Positions 15,741-25,181 of a DNA stretch of 64,000 bases are shown here, one piece after another (the stretch's first letter is position 1; each line of letters begins with the position of its first letter). Where the stretch lies: assembly GCA_030619925.1 (NCBI GenBank), contig JAUXAL010000001.1, forward strand, positions 62,001 to 126,000, given 5' to 3'. The notes beneath the pieces were generated by a model, which had not been told where the DNA came from, did no database searches, and was given only the letters and a program-made list of their open reading frames with translations. The position numbers and the translations under genes were made by a program. This stretch comes from Phycisphaerae bacterium (GTDB taxonomy: Bacteria > Planctomycetota > Phycisphaerae > Sedimentisphaerales > Anaerobacaceae).

Positions 15741-17840
15741 TCAAAATCGGTATACCACTTTGAAAAACGCCCCGCAAACCTCCTGGCCGTTGGTTTCATA
15801 ATCGTTGAACAACACATATAAATCGATATTATTTTTCATCGGCCAGGAAAACAGCGCAGTCAGATTATGACGGCCCTCTGATGTTTCTTCCGCGGTGAAC
15901 TTGATCCTTCCGTTCCAGGTGAAGGTGTATTGGGTAACCCATCGCCACAGCCAGATGGCCTTTTCTCCGCCTGCTTGGGGATATATTGTGCGGTAGTTGC
16001 CGTTGACGGTGCTGAGCAGACGTTCGGTAATTCTCATGGGCTTTTCGAGGAAGTATTCTTTATAAGGCTCCTTCTCATACACCCCTTTTTCAAAGCCGCC
16101 GCTGACCGACTCCCATACATCCACATCCTCATTGTATTCGACTCTGATGCGGTCGTACTGGTTCTGATACGGGGCGTGATACTTATCGGCCCGTGTGTAC
16201 GATAGTTCCACCTCATTTCGAAAACCTACTCCAAACTCCTCGATGAAGTCACGCAGAGTGGTGTTATGGTCATTGTTTGTATAGACATCAGCCTGTGAAG
16301 ATGCACTAATTGATTTCAAAATGCCTTCTTCAAAATACTCTCTATACCTCAGTGAGGAACCGGGCCCGCGGATATTCCGCCTGGGGATGTAGCCCAAATC
16401 GGGCCGAAAACCCCGCGAAATGTCACGATAGTCCACTTGCCACGACAGAGGCCTGGTTCCTCCACCCAGTGCGGTATACAGGCCGTACGCATCACGGTCA
16501 TAAATACCGTCTGTTTCGATGCCTTCGGAATCTCTCATTCGTAAAAACTGCGCGGTAAACGACGTCGTACTGTCAAGAAACAGACGCGTATCGACGCCGC
16601 CGGTTATGTTCATACCGTCCGACCGGTTAGAGTTGGCCCAGATGCCGCCGATATGGGAATTTTCTCCTATGTTATGAATGAACCTGCCGACATGGTAATT
16701 TCCGCTGCGCGCTTTGTCTTCGCGGACGATTTCACCCTGAACGTCTAACAGCCCGAGTGCCCAGCTTTTGCCCTGGCCGGTAATCTTTGCTCCCGCGTCA
16801 ATATCCGTGAAGCGTCGGCTGTAATAGATATTCAACGGCGACCCGAACAGCTCGTTGCCCTCACGGAAAAAAGGACGTCGCTCCCTCAAGAATCGCTCAG
16901 TGTCCCTCATTTCAATTGTGTCGGGGTCGGCCTCGACCTGACCGAAGTCGGGGTTGATGGTAAGTGCGCTGGTTAGCTCTGAATTTAACCGCATCGAGAT
17001 GTCCAGGCCGGTGGACAGCTTGTTACTGCTTTCGTCCAAATCTGAGCTGGCACTAAAATACGTTTCAAAAGCAGGTTTACGATTTACCTTTACCTTCGCA
17101 AGGTCCAGATTTGTCAGATGACCAAATTCACGAGAATAGCGGGCCCGGTTATTGCGATAGCACCAATAACCTCTTTCCGGTATGCTTATCTCACGCCGGT
17201 AGAAATTAGCACCCCAGGTAGCTGCATCTTTTTGCTCAAAAAGCATATTGCCAATCGGGATGGCCATTTCTGCAAACCAGCGGTCTTTCTCAACCGTAGA
17301 GGCAGCCGACCAGTCGCAGCCCCAGGTATCATCGTCATAACGATCGAAAAGCCCCATTCGTGCATCGTAGCGGGTTCCTAATGTATTGACGCCAAAGATG
17401 TACTGACAACGATGGTCGTGAAAGGTGTCAAACCGGGCAACTACAGAGTCTTCGTCGTGGAGGGATTGGTCATATCTTCGTTCAACGCCCACGATGCTAT
17501 TGGGCTCCGGCTCCAGACATTCAAAGGCGATGTACAGGTTCTGGTCGTCGTAGAGTACCCGCACCAATGTCTGTTCGACCGCTAACTGTTCGATCCTGTA
17601 GTCGGTGAAATCCGTAGCTATATTTGCCTGCGACCAGCAGGCATCATCGAGTTTTCCATCGATTACCGGCGGGGTGTCCGTTCGTACCGCTGCCACCGAA
17701 CGCACCGGTCCTCTGGCCCGCCGGGGGCGGACATCATCAAGGTCGGCCTCAAGGCCGGCGTCGTCGGCCCACCCTGCCTCCGTGTTCATTAGCAATACCA
17801 TTGCCGGCAGGGCTATAAACAGTGCCATAGTATGTTTCAT
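15741..17840 (-). CDS. DUF5916 outer-membrane protein with CBM9-like N-terminus
   Basis: A 699-residue protein with a signal peptide, then a carbohydrate-binding family-9-like sandwich (PPVIDGKLDDACWSQA at about 57-72, VRVLYDDQNLYIAFEC). The DUF5916 barrel follows: NPDFGQVEADPDTIEM, RRPFFREGNELF and many alternating strands ending in VCGAFFKVVYRF with a terminal aromatic, as in outer-membrane barrels. In Bacteroidetes and planctomycetes such proteins occur beside glycan-degradation genes; their role is unproven. No clear ribosome site precedes ATG 17840. Confidence 0.87.
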   Translation of the reverse strand: MKHTMALFIALPAMVLLMNTEAGWADDAGLEADLDDVRPRRARGPVRSVAAVRTDTPPVIDGKLDDACWSQANIATDFTDYRIEQLAVEQTLVRVLYDDQNLYIAFECLEPEPNSIVGVERRYDQSLHDEDSVVARFDTFHDHRCQYIFGVNTLGTRYDARMGLFDRYDDDTWGCDWSAASTVEKDRWFAEMAIPIGNMLFEQKDAATWGANFYRREISIPERGYWCYRNNRARYSREFGHLTNLDLAKVKVNRKPAFETYFSASSDLDESSNKLSTGLDISMRLNSELTSALTINPDFGQVEADPDTIEMRDTERFLRERRPFFREGNELFGSPLNIYYSRRFTDIDAGAKITGQGKSWALGLLDVQGEIVREDKARSGNYHVGRFIHNIGENSHIGGIWANSNRSDGMNITGGVDTRLFLDSTTSFTAQFLRMRDSEGIETDGIYDRDAYGLYTALGGGTRPLSWQVDYRDISRGFRPDLGYIPRRNIRGPGSSLRYREYFEEGILKSISASSQADVYTNNDHNTTLRDFIEEFGVGFRNEVELSYTRADKYHAPYQNQYDRIRVEYNEDVDVWESVSGGFEKGVYEKEPYKEYFLEKPMRITERLLSTVNGNYRTIYPQAGGEKAIWLWRWVTQYTFTWNGRIKFTAEETSEGRHNLTALFSWPMKNNIDLYVLFNDYETNGQEVCGAFFKVVYRF

Positions 17841-18049
17841 GCTGCTGCTTTTATTTCTTCAGCCCCGCCGCATCATCAACCGGGATTTCCCACATTAACT
17901 TTTGCTCATTTGAGTCACTATGATTTGCGATTTCCGACTTGAAATCGGCAATCGTCAATTCTACTCAATTCGCCCCGGTTATACAATCTTTTGGCGAGAA
18001 AATTCTTGCCGGCAACGCCGGCCACCAGCGCTAATCCGATGTCTCTGAG

Positions 18050-18130
18050 CCTTGCCCTATTATTGAGGTTTCTGCTATTAATGCAACGCGGGGTCCACCG
18101 GCAAACTTGCTTGGGGGTGTTCTCAGCTGA
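18050..18130 (+). repeat. Dispersed hairpin element, copy 3 (divergent)
   Basis: TCTGCTATTAATGCAACGCG, then CACCGGCAAAC and GCTTGGGGGTGTTCTCAGC, is a worn copy of the element at 21170-21238. It lies in the roughly 500-base divergent region between the DUF5916 and enolase-family genes. The rest of that region holds a short leader-type frame (18201-18305) and fragments of GCGATTT repeats. Confidence 0.65.
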
Positions 18131-18200
18131 GTTATTTATGCTAAGTTGTATAAATTCACTTGATTTAGTAGAATAGCTCACAAATCCAAGGAGACCGAAT

Positions 18201-18305
18201 TTGAAAATCAAGAAAGTAATTACAATAGCAATTCTGATATTTCTGACGATTGGCCACTTGCGATTAGCGACTTGCGATTTGCAACAAGCTATCGAGCGAT
18301 GTTAA
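18201..18305 (+). CDS. Small 34-residue signal-peptide-like ORF
   Basis: TTG at 18201 follows AAGGAG by eight bases and opens a 34-codon frame. It begins LKIKKVITIAILIFLTIGH, a typical signal peptide, and then runs into GCGATTAGCGACTTGCGATT short repeats and stops. It may be the surviving 5' end of a secreted-protein gene cut by repeat DNA, or a genuine small membrane peptide. It lies 43 bases before the enolase-family gene. Confidence 0.35.
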   Translation: MKIKKVITIAILIFLTIGHLRLATCDLQQAIERC

Positions 18306-18348
18306 TCTACATTTCACAATACAGACTCTTTTGACTGAGGTGTTCGTT

Positions 18349-19557
18349 ATGAGACGACGTGAATTCCTAAAAGCCGCCGCCGGCACCGTCCTTCTGCCCT
18401 CGTGGGCCTGGGCCAAAGAAATACCCCGCGATTTTAAGATTACTCGTGTTGTTGGTTTCGACCTGGTCAGCGAACGGTCCAAACTCGCCGGTAAGAATTC
18501 CCGGCGCGACGTGCACGGCAGACGGGCCACTGACCGAATGGTCAGGCTTTTCACGAATGCCGGCTTAGAAGGAATCGGCAACTGTCGTGCAAGCCAGGAG
18601 GCTCTCTCCCAATTGCTGGGAAAGAACCCATTTGACTTTTACAACGGCGCAGACCGCAGGATGGCCGGCCCACTGGGCGCCGGGACGATGCCGCTCTGGG
18701 ATTTAGTCGGCAAGGTCTTGAAAAAGCCCGTCTACGAACTGCTTGCCCCACCCCTTTACAAGGGGCGGGGCCGGGTTCCGGTCTATGATGGCTCGATTTA
18801 CTTCAGCGACTTACTCCCGCAATACAAGCACAAGCCGCTCGACCGGTTCAAAGAAGAAATTGATATGGGGATGGCTGTCGGACATCGTGCTTTCAAAGTG
18901 AAAATCGGGCGCGGCGCCAAGTGGATGCCGCCGAAAGAAGGCTATGCCCGTGACGTGGAGGTACTCAGAACCATCCGCCGGCATGCCGGCCCGGATATCC
19001 TCATCGGGGTCGATGCCAACAACGGTTATGATCTGCCAAAGACCAAACGGCTCCTGGTCGAACTACCCGACTATAATTTCGCCTTTCTGGAAGAGATGTT
19101 TCCGGAAGAGGTTGATAAGTGCCTGGAACTCAAGCGTTTCATATCCCGGCACGGCTGGAAAACCCTCGTGGCAGACGGCGAGACTCAGAGGCAGCTCGAT
19201 GCTTACAAACCATTCATCGAGGCTCGGGCAATTGACATATTCCAGGGTGACATGAATCGCTTCGGCTTTGAAGGCATCTTAACCGAGGCTTCCTGGTGTA
19301 AACCCCAGGGATTGCGGGTTGCCCCTCATAACTGGGGGTCGCTTGTAGGCTATTATATGCAGTTGCACGTCGGGCGGGCCATAACAAATTTCTACAGAGC
19401 TGAACGCGACCCTCTTTCAAATCCGGTGCTCATTGCCGACGGCTACGAGCTCAGGGACGGTTACTCCAGTGTTCCGGACGCACCAGGATTCGGCCTAAAA
19501 CTCAACGAGGACAAGTTCGCTGCAGCCGTGCGAATAAACTTCGATCTCAGCGTTTGA
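18349..19557 (+). CDS. Tat-exported enolase-superfamily (mandelate racemase/muconate lactonizing-like) enzyme
   Basis: A 402-residue protein with a twin-arginine leader (MRRREFLKAAAGTVLLPSWA). The MR/MLE barrel shows the catalytic KVK pair (Lys183, Lys185), metal ligands Asp222 (GVDANNGYD), Glu248/249 and Asp276 (ADGET), and His in VAPHNWG. Family members abstract an alpha proton from acid sugars (dehydratases, racemases, cycloisomerases). I use ATG 18349 with GAGG upstream; an upstream TTG in frame is less likely. Residues 133-141 (APPLYKGRG) are encoded by an inserted palindrome where relatives have a short GGK-type turn. Confidence 0.85.
   Translation: MRRREFLKAAAGTVLLPSWAWAKEIPRDFKITRVVGFDLVSERSKLAGKNSRRDVHGRRATDRMVRLFTNAGLEGIGNCRASQEALSQLLGKNPFDFYNGADRRMAGPLGAGTMPLWDLVGKVLKKPVYELLAPPLYKGRGRVPVYDGSIYFSDLLPQYKHKPLDRFKEEIDMGMAVGHRAFKVKIGRGAKWMPPKEGYARDVEVLRTIRRHAGPDILIGVDANNGYDLPKTKRLLVELPDYNFAFLEEMFPEEVDKCLELKRFISRHGWKTLVADGETQRQLDAYKPFIEARAIDIFQGDMNRFGFEGILTEASWCKPQGLRVAPHNWGSLVGYYMQLHVGRAITNFYRAERDPLSNPVLIADGYELRDGYSSVPDAPGFGLKLNEDKFAAAVRINFDLSV
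18745..18771. repeat. Palindrome inserted in the enolase-family gene
   Basis: GCCCCACCCCTT and its near-complement AAGGGGCGGGGC face each other around TACA. It encodes part of APPLYKGRG between the capping domain and the barrel. The intergenic palindrome at 4916-4938 has the same design. Confidence 0.65.
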
Positions 19558-19564
19558 AACCTCG

Positions 19565-19655
19565 ATTTGATAATTGGTGAGTTTATTTGCGATTTGCGAT
19601 TTGCGATTTAACTACTCACCAATTAACCATTCACCATTTAACCAGTTACCATTTA
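19565..19655. repeat. GCGATTT and ACCATTT short-word repeats between convergent genes
   Basis: Three consecutive TTGCGATTTGCGATTT words are followed by CCAATTAACCATTCACCATT and related words, filling the convergent space between the enolase-family and nitrilase genes. Related TTGCGATTT words occur near 17925, 18245-18285, 21238 and 22750-22785. Confidence 0.75.
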
Positions 19656-19656
19656 C

Positions 19657-21033
19657 CTAATCACGCTCCTGTGAAGCTTCCAACAAGGGCGCGTAAGTGT
19701 CAGGCCTGCGGTGGCGAGGACCGATGGCACGCCAGTATCCCACCCAACTAAGAGCTTCGCGTGCATTCAGGTCAATCTCAGCCCAAAAGACGCCTTGTTT
19801 TCCTTCGCTCGAAGCCAGAATCTTGCCCATCGGGTCGATAACAAGACTATTGCCGCTGTAGACCGAGGGAACCATATACACCCCATTATCACGGGCCCGC
19901 ACTCGGAACACCGATTCGCCATTAACCCGCCCGTCTTCGTCAGGCAGCGTATTGCCCCAGGTAGGGGCGAAGATAATTTCAGCGCCCCCAAGGGCGAAGA
20001 TGGTCTCCGCCTCCGGGAAGAACCAGTCATAACATATCTGAATAGCGACCGTTCCGAAGTCCGTTTTGAAGACCGGATAGGAATCGCCTGGGGTAATACC
20101 CTTCTTCCATTCTTCACGCGGCAGATGCACTTTGCGATACTTGCCGGCGATTCGCCCCCGACGGTCCAACAATACAGCGGTATTGTAGACTGTATCACCA
20201 TCGCGCTCCGTAAGACCTGCAACCACCCAGATGCGATTTCTTCGGGCCGCATCACCCAGCTCTCTGGTCGCGGCCCCTGGAATCGGCTCAGCGCAGTCTT
20301 TGACTGAACAACCCGTCCCGACAATAGTAATCGCTTCGCCCAGACACAAGATGTCAAGTCCCATCCTGCCTGCTGCATCGATCTGCTCACAGAAAAGTTT
20401 CAAATTATTCTTTGGACTGCTGTTTCTGGGCCGGATGTACACCGTGCCGACTTTAACCTTACGCGGGAGCGGGGCCGACGTCGGACGCACACTGACCTGT
20501 TTCCAAAGCACGGAACCGCCCTGCGGCCACTTCACCTCCAGAGAAAGCTGGGCCCCGTCAGCCCCTTTTGGTGCGGTAAGAACATCCTTGAAGCAGGCCA
20601 GGTCGCCGTCAAGAATCGGGCCTCGGATGAGCATGCCGGCTGGATGAAGCAGCTTCTTTCCATCAGTCCAGCTTATACGTACGAGTACCGACCTATAGGG
20701 CGCAGGGACGTTTTGCAATCGGCAGGTTGCTTTAATGGCATAGGCCTGTCCACCCTCGATGTCTCTGATTTTCGTAACAACGCCGCCGACGCCGTAGGGG
20801 CTTGTCGGTGCTTCAATCAAAAGTCCCTCAGAAACACTTTGCGCGGTACAACCCGCCTTTTCCCAGACAGGCACCCAAACCGACCAATGAGCCGGCAAGC
20901 CCTCCTTCCCGGATGATGTAAACGTGGGGTTTAATACTAACTCTTTCGCTTCATTGCCTTGACCCGGAGCCGGCGAGCACAACAGAGCAAAAACAGCAGC
21001 GATAAAAACACATTTTCTGCTACAGATAATCAT
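19657..21033 (-). CDS. Exported carbon-nitrogen hydrolase (nitrilase superfamily) with N-terminal beta domain
   Basis: A 458-residue protein with a signal peptide, an added domain at about 30-188 that reads like a carbohydrate-binding/discoidin-type sandwich (ELVLNPTFTSSGKEGLPAHW), and a nitrilase-fold domain at about 192-450. The catalytic triad is visible: Glu233 (LGEAITI), Lys301 (YRKVHLP) and Cys334 (IQICYDWFFPE). The superfamily hydrolyses amides, carbamoyl groups or nitriles; most members are cytoplasmic, so export is notable. The start at 21033 follows GGAGGT. It is divergent from the CE15 gene. Confidence 0.87.
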   Translation of the reverse strand: MIICSRKCVFIAAVFALLCSPAPGQGNEAKELVLNPTFTSSGKEGLPAHWSVWVPVWEKAGCTAQSVSEGLLIEAPTSPYGVGGVVTKIRDIEGGQAYAIKATCRLQNVPAPYRSVLVRISWTDGKKLLHPAGMLIRGPILDGDLACFKDVLTAPKGADGAQLSLEVKWPQGGSVLWKQVSVRPTSAPLPRKVKVGTVYIRPRNSSPKNNLKLFCEQIDAAGRMGLDILCLGEAITIVGTGCSVKDCAEPIPGAATRELGDAARRNRIWVVAGLTERDGDTVYNTAVLLDRRGRIAGKYRKVHLPREEWKKGITPGDSYPVFKTDFGTVAIQICYDWFFPEAETIFALGGAEIIFAPTWGNTLPDEDGRVNGESVFRVRARDNGVYMVPSVYSGNSLVIDPMGKILASSEGKQGVFWAEIDLNAREALSWVGYWRAIGPRHRRPDTYAPLLEASQERD

Positions 21034-21169
21034 TCGCGTGTACCTCCATTTGCATAAGTCTCTTATGGTTCAATTCTGCATTATACTTTCTCAATGCCGG
21101 CACGGCAAGCCTCTGTGTGGCTCGAAGCTGCCATTCTCTCGCTATCGGTTTATCTGTCATGGTGTACTA

Positions 21170-21238
21170 TTGAGCTTTGCGTTATTAATCGAACCCAGGG
21201 TGGCACCCTCAAACTTGTTTGGGGGTGTTCTCAGCCGA
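21170..21238 (+). repeat. Dispersed hairpin element, copy 4
   Basis: A clean copy: TGAGCTTTGCGTTATTAATC, GAACCCAGGGTGGCACCC, TCAAACTTGTTTGGGGGTG, TTCTCAGCCG. It occupies the middle of the 305-base divergent region between the nitrilase and CE15 genes and ends about 100 bases before the CE15 start. The other intergenic bases show no further recognisable feature. Confidence 0.9.
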
Positions 21239-21338
21239 AAATCGCAAATCGGCAAGGGCAAATCTGTAGATTTAAGTATTGACTGACTGGGATACAACTT
21301 ATTACAATTGGCTAATCAATCAATATTAGGAGTTTCAC

Positions 21339-22706
21339 ATGACTAACAGCAAATCACTCATAGTGTTCTTGACACTTATTACTGCCGTTTCTTTCCATGC
21401 GAAAGGCCTCGCAGTCAGCGCTGAGGGGGGCTGGAAAGCCTCGCCCGAGCTGGCCGAGACGCTTACCAAGCGCCGCCCCGAGACCAATTATTACGAGCAG
21501 GCAGTCCCGAAATACACTTTGCCCGACCCTCTGGTGACGTCCGATGGGAGGATTGTGACCGACGCCAGAACGTGGCGGACCAGGCGCCGGCCGGAAATAC
21601 TCGAGCTTTTCCGGACCCATGTTTATGGTCGGTCGCCCATCGGCCGACCGATGAATATGGCCTTCAAGGTCTTTGACCTCGATCGAAAAGCACTGGCCGG
21701 CCTGGCCACTCGTAAGCAGGTGACGGTAAGCTTTACAGGCAAAATAGGCGGACCGAAGATGGACATCCTCATCTACCTGCCCAACGCCGTCAAAACGCCC
21801 GCTGCCACCTTTGTTCTTTTGAATTTTGGCGGCAACCACACGATTCACCCCGACCCGGCTATCAAGCTCTCGAAGGGCTGGATGCGCCCCGGACGTGCAG
21901 GAGTAGTGAAAAATCGCGCGACAGAGGAGTCACGCGGTCGCAGCTATTTGAGCTATCCGGTCGAAAAGATTCTTAAACACGGCTACGGTCTGGCAACAAT
22001 TTACTATGGTGACATCGACCCGGACTTTCACGATGGTTTTAAGAATGGTGTACACCGGGTGTTTGATGAGCTTTTCGGCGGCAAACGCCCGCCGGATGCC
22101 TGGGGCGCCATTGGCGCCTGGGCATGGGGGTTGAGCAGGGCCATGGACTACTTTGAGACCGACGGTGACATTGACCACAAGCGTGTGGCCGTGCTGGGGC
22201 ACTCTCGTCTGGGTAAGACCGCTCTTTGGGCCGGCGCTCAGGACCAGCGGTTTGCCATCGTGATTTCGAACAACTCCGGCTGCGGCGGAGCGGCACTGAG
22301 CCGGCGGCGGTTCGGCGAAACCGTCGGCCGTATCAATAAGAGCTTTCCGCATTGGTTCTGCGAGAATTTCAAGAAATACAACGGCAGGGAAGACGGCCTG
22401 CCGGTCGACCAACACATGCTTATCGCTCTGATTGCGCCGCGCCCGGTATACGTGACCAGCGCCGATGAGGACTTATGGGCCGATCCGCGCGGTGAGTTCC
22501 TGGCGTGCAGACGTGCCGACCGTGTCTATCGCCTGCTGGGGGTCGACGGACTCGGTGTCGTCCAGATGCCCGGCCTCGATTCACCTGTACAAAAAGGCGC
22601 GATTGGTTACCACGTCCGCTCCGGCAGCCATGCTCTCAGCGAGTACGACTGGCAGCACTTCATGGATTTTGCGGATATGCACTTTACAGGGCCGCGGCAA
22701 AGATAA
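21339..22706 (+). CDS. Glucuronoyl esterase-like alpha/beta hydrolase (CE15)
   Basis: A 455-residue secreted protein with a signal peptide of about 30 residues. The nucleophile elbow [11 protein letters not shown] (Ser289) is typical of bacterial CE15 glucuronoyl esterases; further family blocks are [44 protein letters not shown] and a C-terminal His in [13 protein letters not shown]15 enzymes cut ester links between lignin alcohols and 4-O-methylglucuronate on xylan. The start follows TTAGGAG. With the acetyl-xylan-esterase-like gene at 31452 it suggests xylan or glucuronate-rich substrates. Confidence 0.88.
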   Translation: MTNSKSLIVFLTLITAVSFHAKGLAVSAEGGWKASPELAETLTKRRPETNYYEQAVPKYTLPDPLVTSDGRIVTDARTWRTRRRPEILELFRTHVYGRSPIGRPMNMAFKVFDLDRKALAGLATRKQVTVSFTGKIGGPKMDILIYLPNAVKTPAATFVLLNFGGNHTIHPDPAIKLSKGWMRPGRAGVVKNRATEESRGRSYLSYPVEKILKHGYGLATIYYGDIDPDFHDGFKNGVHRVFDELFGGKRPPDAWGAIGAWAWGLSRAMDYFETDGDIDHKRVAVLGHSRLGKTALWAGAQDQRFAIVISNNSGCGGAALSRRRFGETVGRINKSFPHWFCENFKKYNGREDGLPVDQHMLIALIAPRPVYVTSADEDLWADPRGEFLACRRADRVYRLLGVDGLGVVQMPGLDSPVQKGAIGYHVRSGSHALSEYDWQHFMDFADMHFTGPRQR

Positions 22707-22811
22707 TTGCATTGTGTTATTCACGCGGGCGATGCTTGATTCGGGATTGGTTAAATCGCAAATGGCAAATCGCAAAAAGACGGCAAAATCCGGCTGATTG
22801 GATAAACTGTT

Positions 22812-24155
22812 TTATTTTCCTTTCGATACCCGCCGGTCGTCAATCCGTGTTTCAGCGTCTATTTTGTTGCCTTCAAGGACAACCTCACCGACTTTCTCTT
22901 CGATTCGGATTCCCACGGTTTGCGTTTGTGAGCCGTCCGGTCGAGTGTCACGAATACGATTGTTTTTGAATACCAGACTGTTCGTTTGCCCTCGAATGCA
23001 AATCCCCGCCGCCTGGCCATCGGTACCGTTGTTCTCGATGATGTTGTCTTCCAGACGATTGCGGTGAGCTGCCATCCCCAACGACTCATTGCGGAAATAA
23101 ACTCCGTCTCGATGGCTCAAACGGACAAGGTTGCGACGAAGTAGATTGTCGGAATCTTTGTGCCCGATAGAGATGCCGAATCGACCGTTGCCTTCCAGGA
23201 CATTATCTTCGAACAGCCCGTGCCGGACCCGCCAGCACAAAAACAAACCGTCGGTTCCGTTACGCCGGGCGATACACTTGCGGACGAGGGGGCGTTGCGA
23301 CCCGCTCCCAGGATGGATTCCCAGAAAAGCGTTGTCTTCACTGACACAATCAACCACACTGACATCATTCGACTGCTGGAAACTGATTCCGTCCCCGTTG
23401 TAATTGCGGACCACGCAGCTTTGAATGACGGTCCCAAAAGCTCGGTAAAGAAAAATTCCCGCCCCCCGGCAGCCATTCAAATGCACATTGGATTCCTTGT
23501 TGCCGTCGATAATGAGGTTTTCAACTCGTGCTCCCTCCACATTGTAGCCACTGATGACAGGAAAGACCGTTGTGGCCTTGGCCTTGTTGCGCACCATACA
23601 GTCTGACATCAGCGGGTTATCAATGGAAAACGTATTTCCGTTTCGCCCCGTGATGCGAGCTACGGTGGTATGAAATCCGCTTGCATCGTCGTCCCAAATC
23701 GCGACACCATACCCAACCGCGAAGCCGGCCGGGTCCTCCACGGTAATCTGCTGCTCACCAAAATCGCCATCAAGGGCCAAAGCAGAAACGACGCCGTCTG
23801 CTTTGCGCAAAATCGTTTTGCCTTTCTTGCCTCGGACGGTAACGTTTGAGCGCAGGTGCAGTGAATCGCCCATGACATACCGGCCCTCGCCGATTTCAAC
23901 GATGCCGCCTCCCAGACCGGCGATGTAGTCGACTGCTGCCTGCAACGCCCGATTATCGCTCCCAATGAGGTCGGCGTTTCGTTTTCCGACCGTGATGCCG
24001 GGCAATTCGTTCATCGCCGAGTGCATAACTCGAGGCAGTTGTTGCTCCTGCCGCTTCGGCGAGAAATCCCGCTGGACTTCCGAGGCGGGTAAGACGGCTG
24101 CACTGCTAACAATCAAGACATTAGCAAAGAGCAATACGAGAATGCTTCTTTCCAT
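22812..24155 (-). CDS. Secreted right-handed parallel beta-helix protein
   Basis: A 447-residue protein with a signal peptide and an extended beta-helix. The start of the helix has the pectate-lyase/DUF pattern ALQAAVDYIAGLGGGIVEIG; coils then repeat with N/D-rich turns (VVRNYNGDGISF, VSEDNAFLGI, CIARRNGTDGLFL, VLEGNGRFGISI, IIENNGTDGQAAGI). Such proteins are polysaccharide lyases, epimerases or glycan-binding scaffolds. I do not see a set of residues that settles the activity. It is preceded by AAGGAGGTC and is 13 bases downstream of the Tat-exported isomerase gene, so the two are likely co-transcribed. Confidence 0.85.
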   Translation of the reverse strand: MERSILVLLFANVLIVSSAAVLPASEVQRDFSPKRQEQQLPRVMHSAMNELPGITVGKRNADLIGSDNRALQAAVDYIAGLGGGIVEIGEGRYVMGDSLHLRSNVTVRGKKGKTILRKADGVVSALALDGDFGEQQITVEDPAGFAVGYGVAIWDDDASGFHTTVARITGRNGNTFSIDNPLMSDCMVRNKAKATTVFPVISGYNVEGARVENLIIDGNKESNVHLNGCRGAGIFLYRAFGTVIQSCVVRNYNGDGISFQQSNDVSVVDCVSEDNAFLGIHPGSGSQRPLVRKCIARRNGTDGLFLCWRVRHGLFEDNVLEGNGRFGISIGHKDSDNLLRRNLVRLSHRDGVYFRNESLGMAAHRNRLEDNIIENNGTDGQAAGICIRGQTNSLVFKNNRIRDTRPDGSQTQTVGIRIEEKVGEVVLEGNKIDAETRIDDRRVSKGK

Positions 24156-24168
24156 AATTGACCTCCTT

Positions 24169-25113
24169 CTAAACTAACTTGCCTTCGAGCTGTTTCAGAA
24201 CTCTTATCGATTCTTCAGCAATTCTCTTGCCGCCGGGAGAAAAATCAAATACTTCCAGAGATATCCATTTATCGTACTTCAAATCCTTGAGCGTTTGAAA
24301 CGCCTTCACATAGTCATCAATTGCTGTTCCCGTGCCGAGGTGTTTGCCGTCGGCTTCCTGCACATGAATGTAATGAATATACTCGTAGTATTTTTTCAGC
24401 AGGACATCAAACGGCTCGGTTTCGTCCGTAGTATTATGGAAATCAAACATGATTTGAATAGCTGGATGATTAACATCTTTAACCAGCTCTAACGCCTCTG
24501 CCATCGTATTGACGACATCGGTCGCGCTTTTACCCAATGGTTCGATGAGTATTTTAACACCACGTTCTTGAGCATGGTCGGCAACCTTGGCAAGACCTTC
24601 AGCAAAATATTTGTTTGCCTCTTCAATGGAGATTCCCCTCGTATTGCGCTGTTTTGGAGACCCGAAAATCATATAAGGGCCGCCAAGGTCACCGCAAAAA
24701 TCGATAAGCTCGTCAAGATAAGCGATAGTTTTTTGGCGAACAGCGGCATCAGGTGTTGTAAAGTGCAATCCTTTTGGCGGCGGCGCCAGCAGCCAATGCA
24801 GTCCGGTGCATTCAATGCCGGCATTTTTCATGGTTGAAACCATTTCTTTACGTTTAGCAGAGCTTATCTCCTGCACACCTTCTTTAACCAGGGTAAACGC
24901 CGCAACTTCGACCCCTTTATAGCCTGCATCACCAACAATTCGGCACTGTTCGGCCCAGCTCAATTCAGCCATGCTCTCGTTACACATGGCATATTTGAAA
25001 CCCCGCCATTCGGGCCGCGCAGGGATTTCTTTTTTGCAGCAGCCAAACGTCAAAGCGGCACCCAAAATACTGCCCGAGGTCTTAATAAAATCTCTACGGC
25101 TACAGTTTGCCAT
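24169..25113 (-). CDS. Tat-exported sugar phosphate isomerase/epimerase-like protein
   Basis: A 314-residue protein with a twin-arginine leader (CSRRDFIKTSGSILGAALTF) and a Cys-Cys that may act as a lipobox-like site (TFGCCKK). It is followed by the xylose-isomerase-like barrel: GYKGVEVAAF, GLHWLLAPPPKGLHF, ILIEPLGKSATDVVNT, IQIMFDFHNTTDE, YIHYIHVQEADGKH and WISLEVFDFSPGG, which carry the usual metal ligands Glu/Asp/His/Glu. Close relatives are annotated as hydroxypyruvate isomerase or sugar epimerase. It follows AAGGAG and lies 68 bases after the PQQ-repeat gene. Confidence 0.87.
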   Translation of the reverse strand: MANCSRRDFIKTSGSILGAALTFGCCKKEIPARPEWRGFKYAMCNESMAELSWAEQCRIVGDAGYKGVEVAAFTLVKEGVQEISSAKRKEMVSTMKNAGIECTGLHWLLAPPPKGLHFTTPDAAVRQKTIAYLDELIDFCGDLGGPYMIFGSPKQRNTRGISIEEANKYFAEGLAKVADHAQERGVKILIEPLGKSATDVVNTMAEALELVKDVNHPAIQIMFDFHNTTDETEPFDVLLKKYYEYIHYIHVQEADGKHLGTGTAIDDYVKAFQTLKDLKYDKWISLEVFDFSPGGKRIAEESIRVLKQLEGKLV

Positions 25114-25181
25114 AATCTACTCCTTCTTAGAAACTAGGGACTGTCATCCACTTTCTCTCTCTTTCAGCCGGCACGGCGTTT

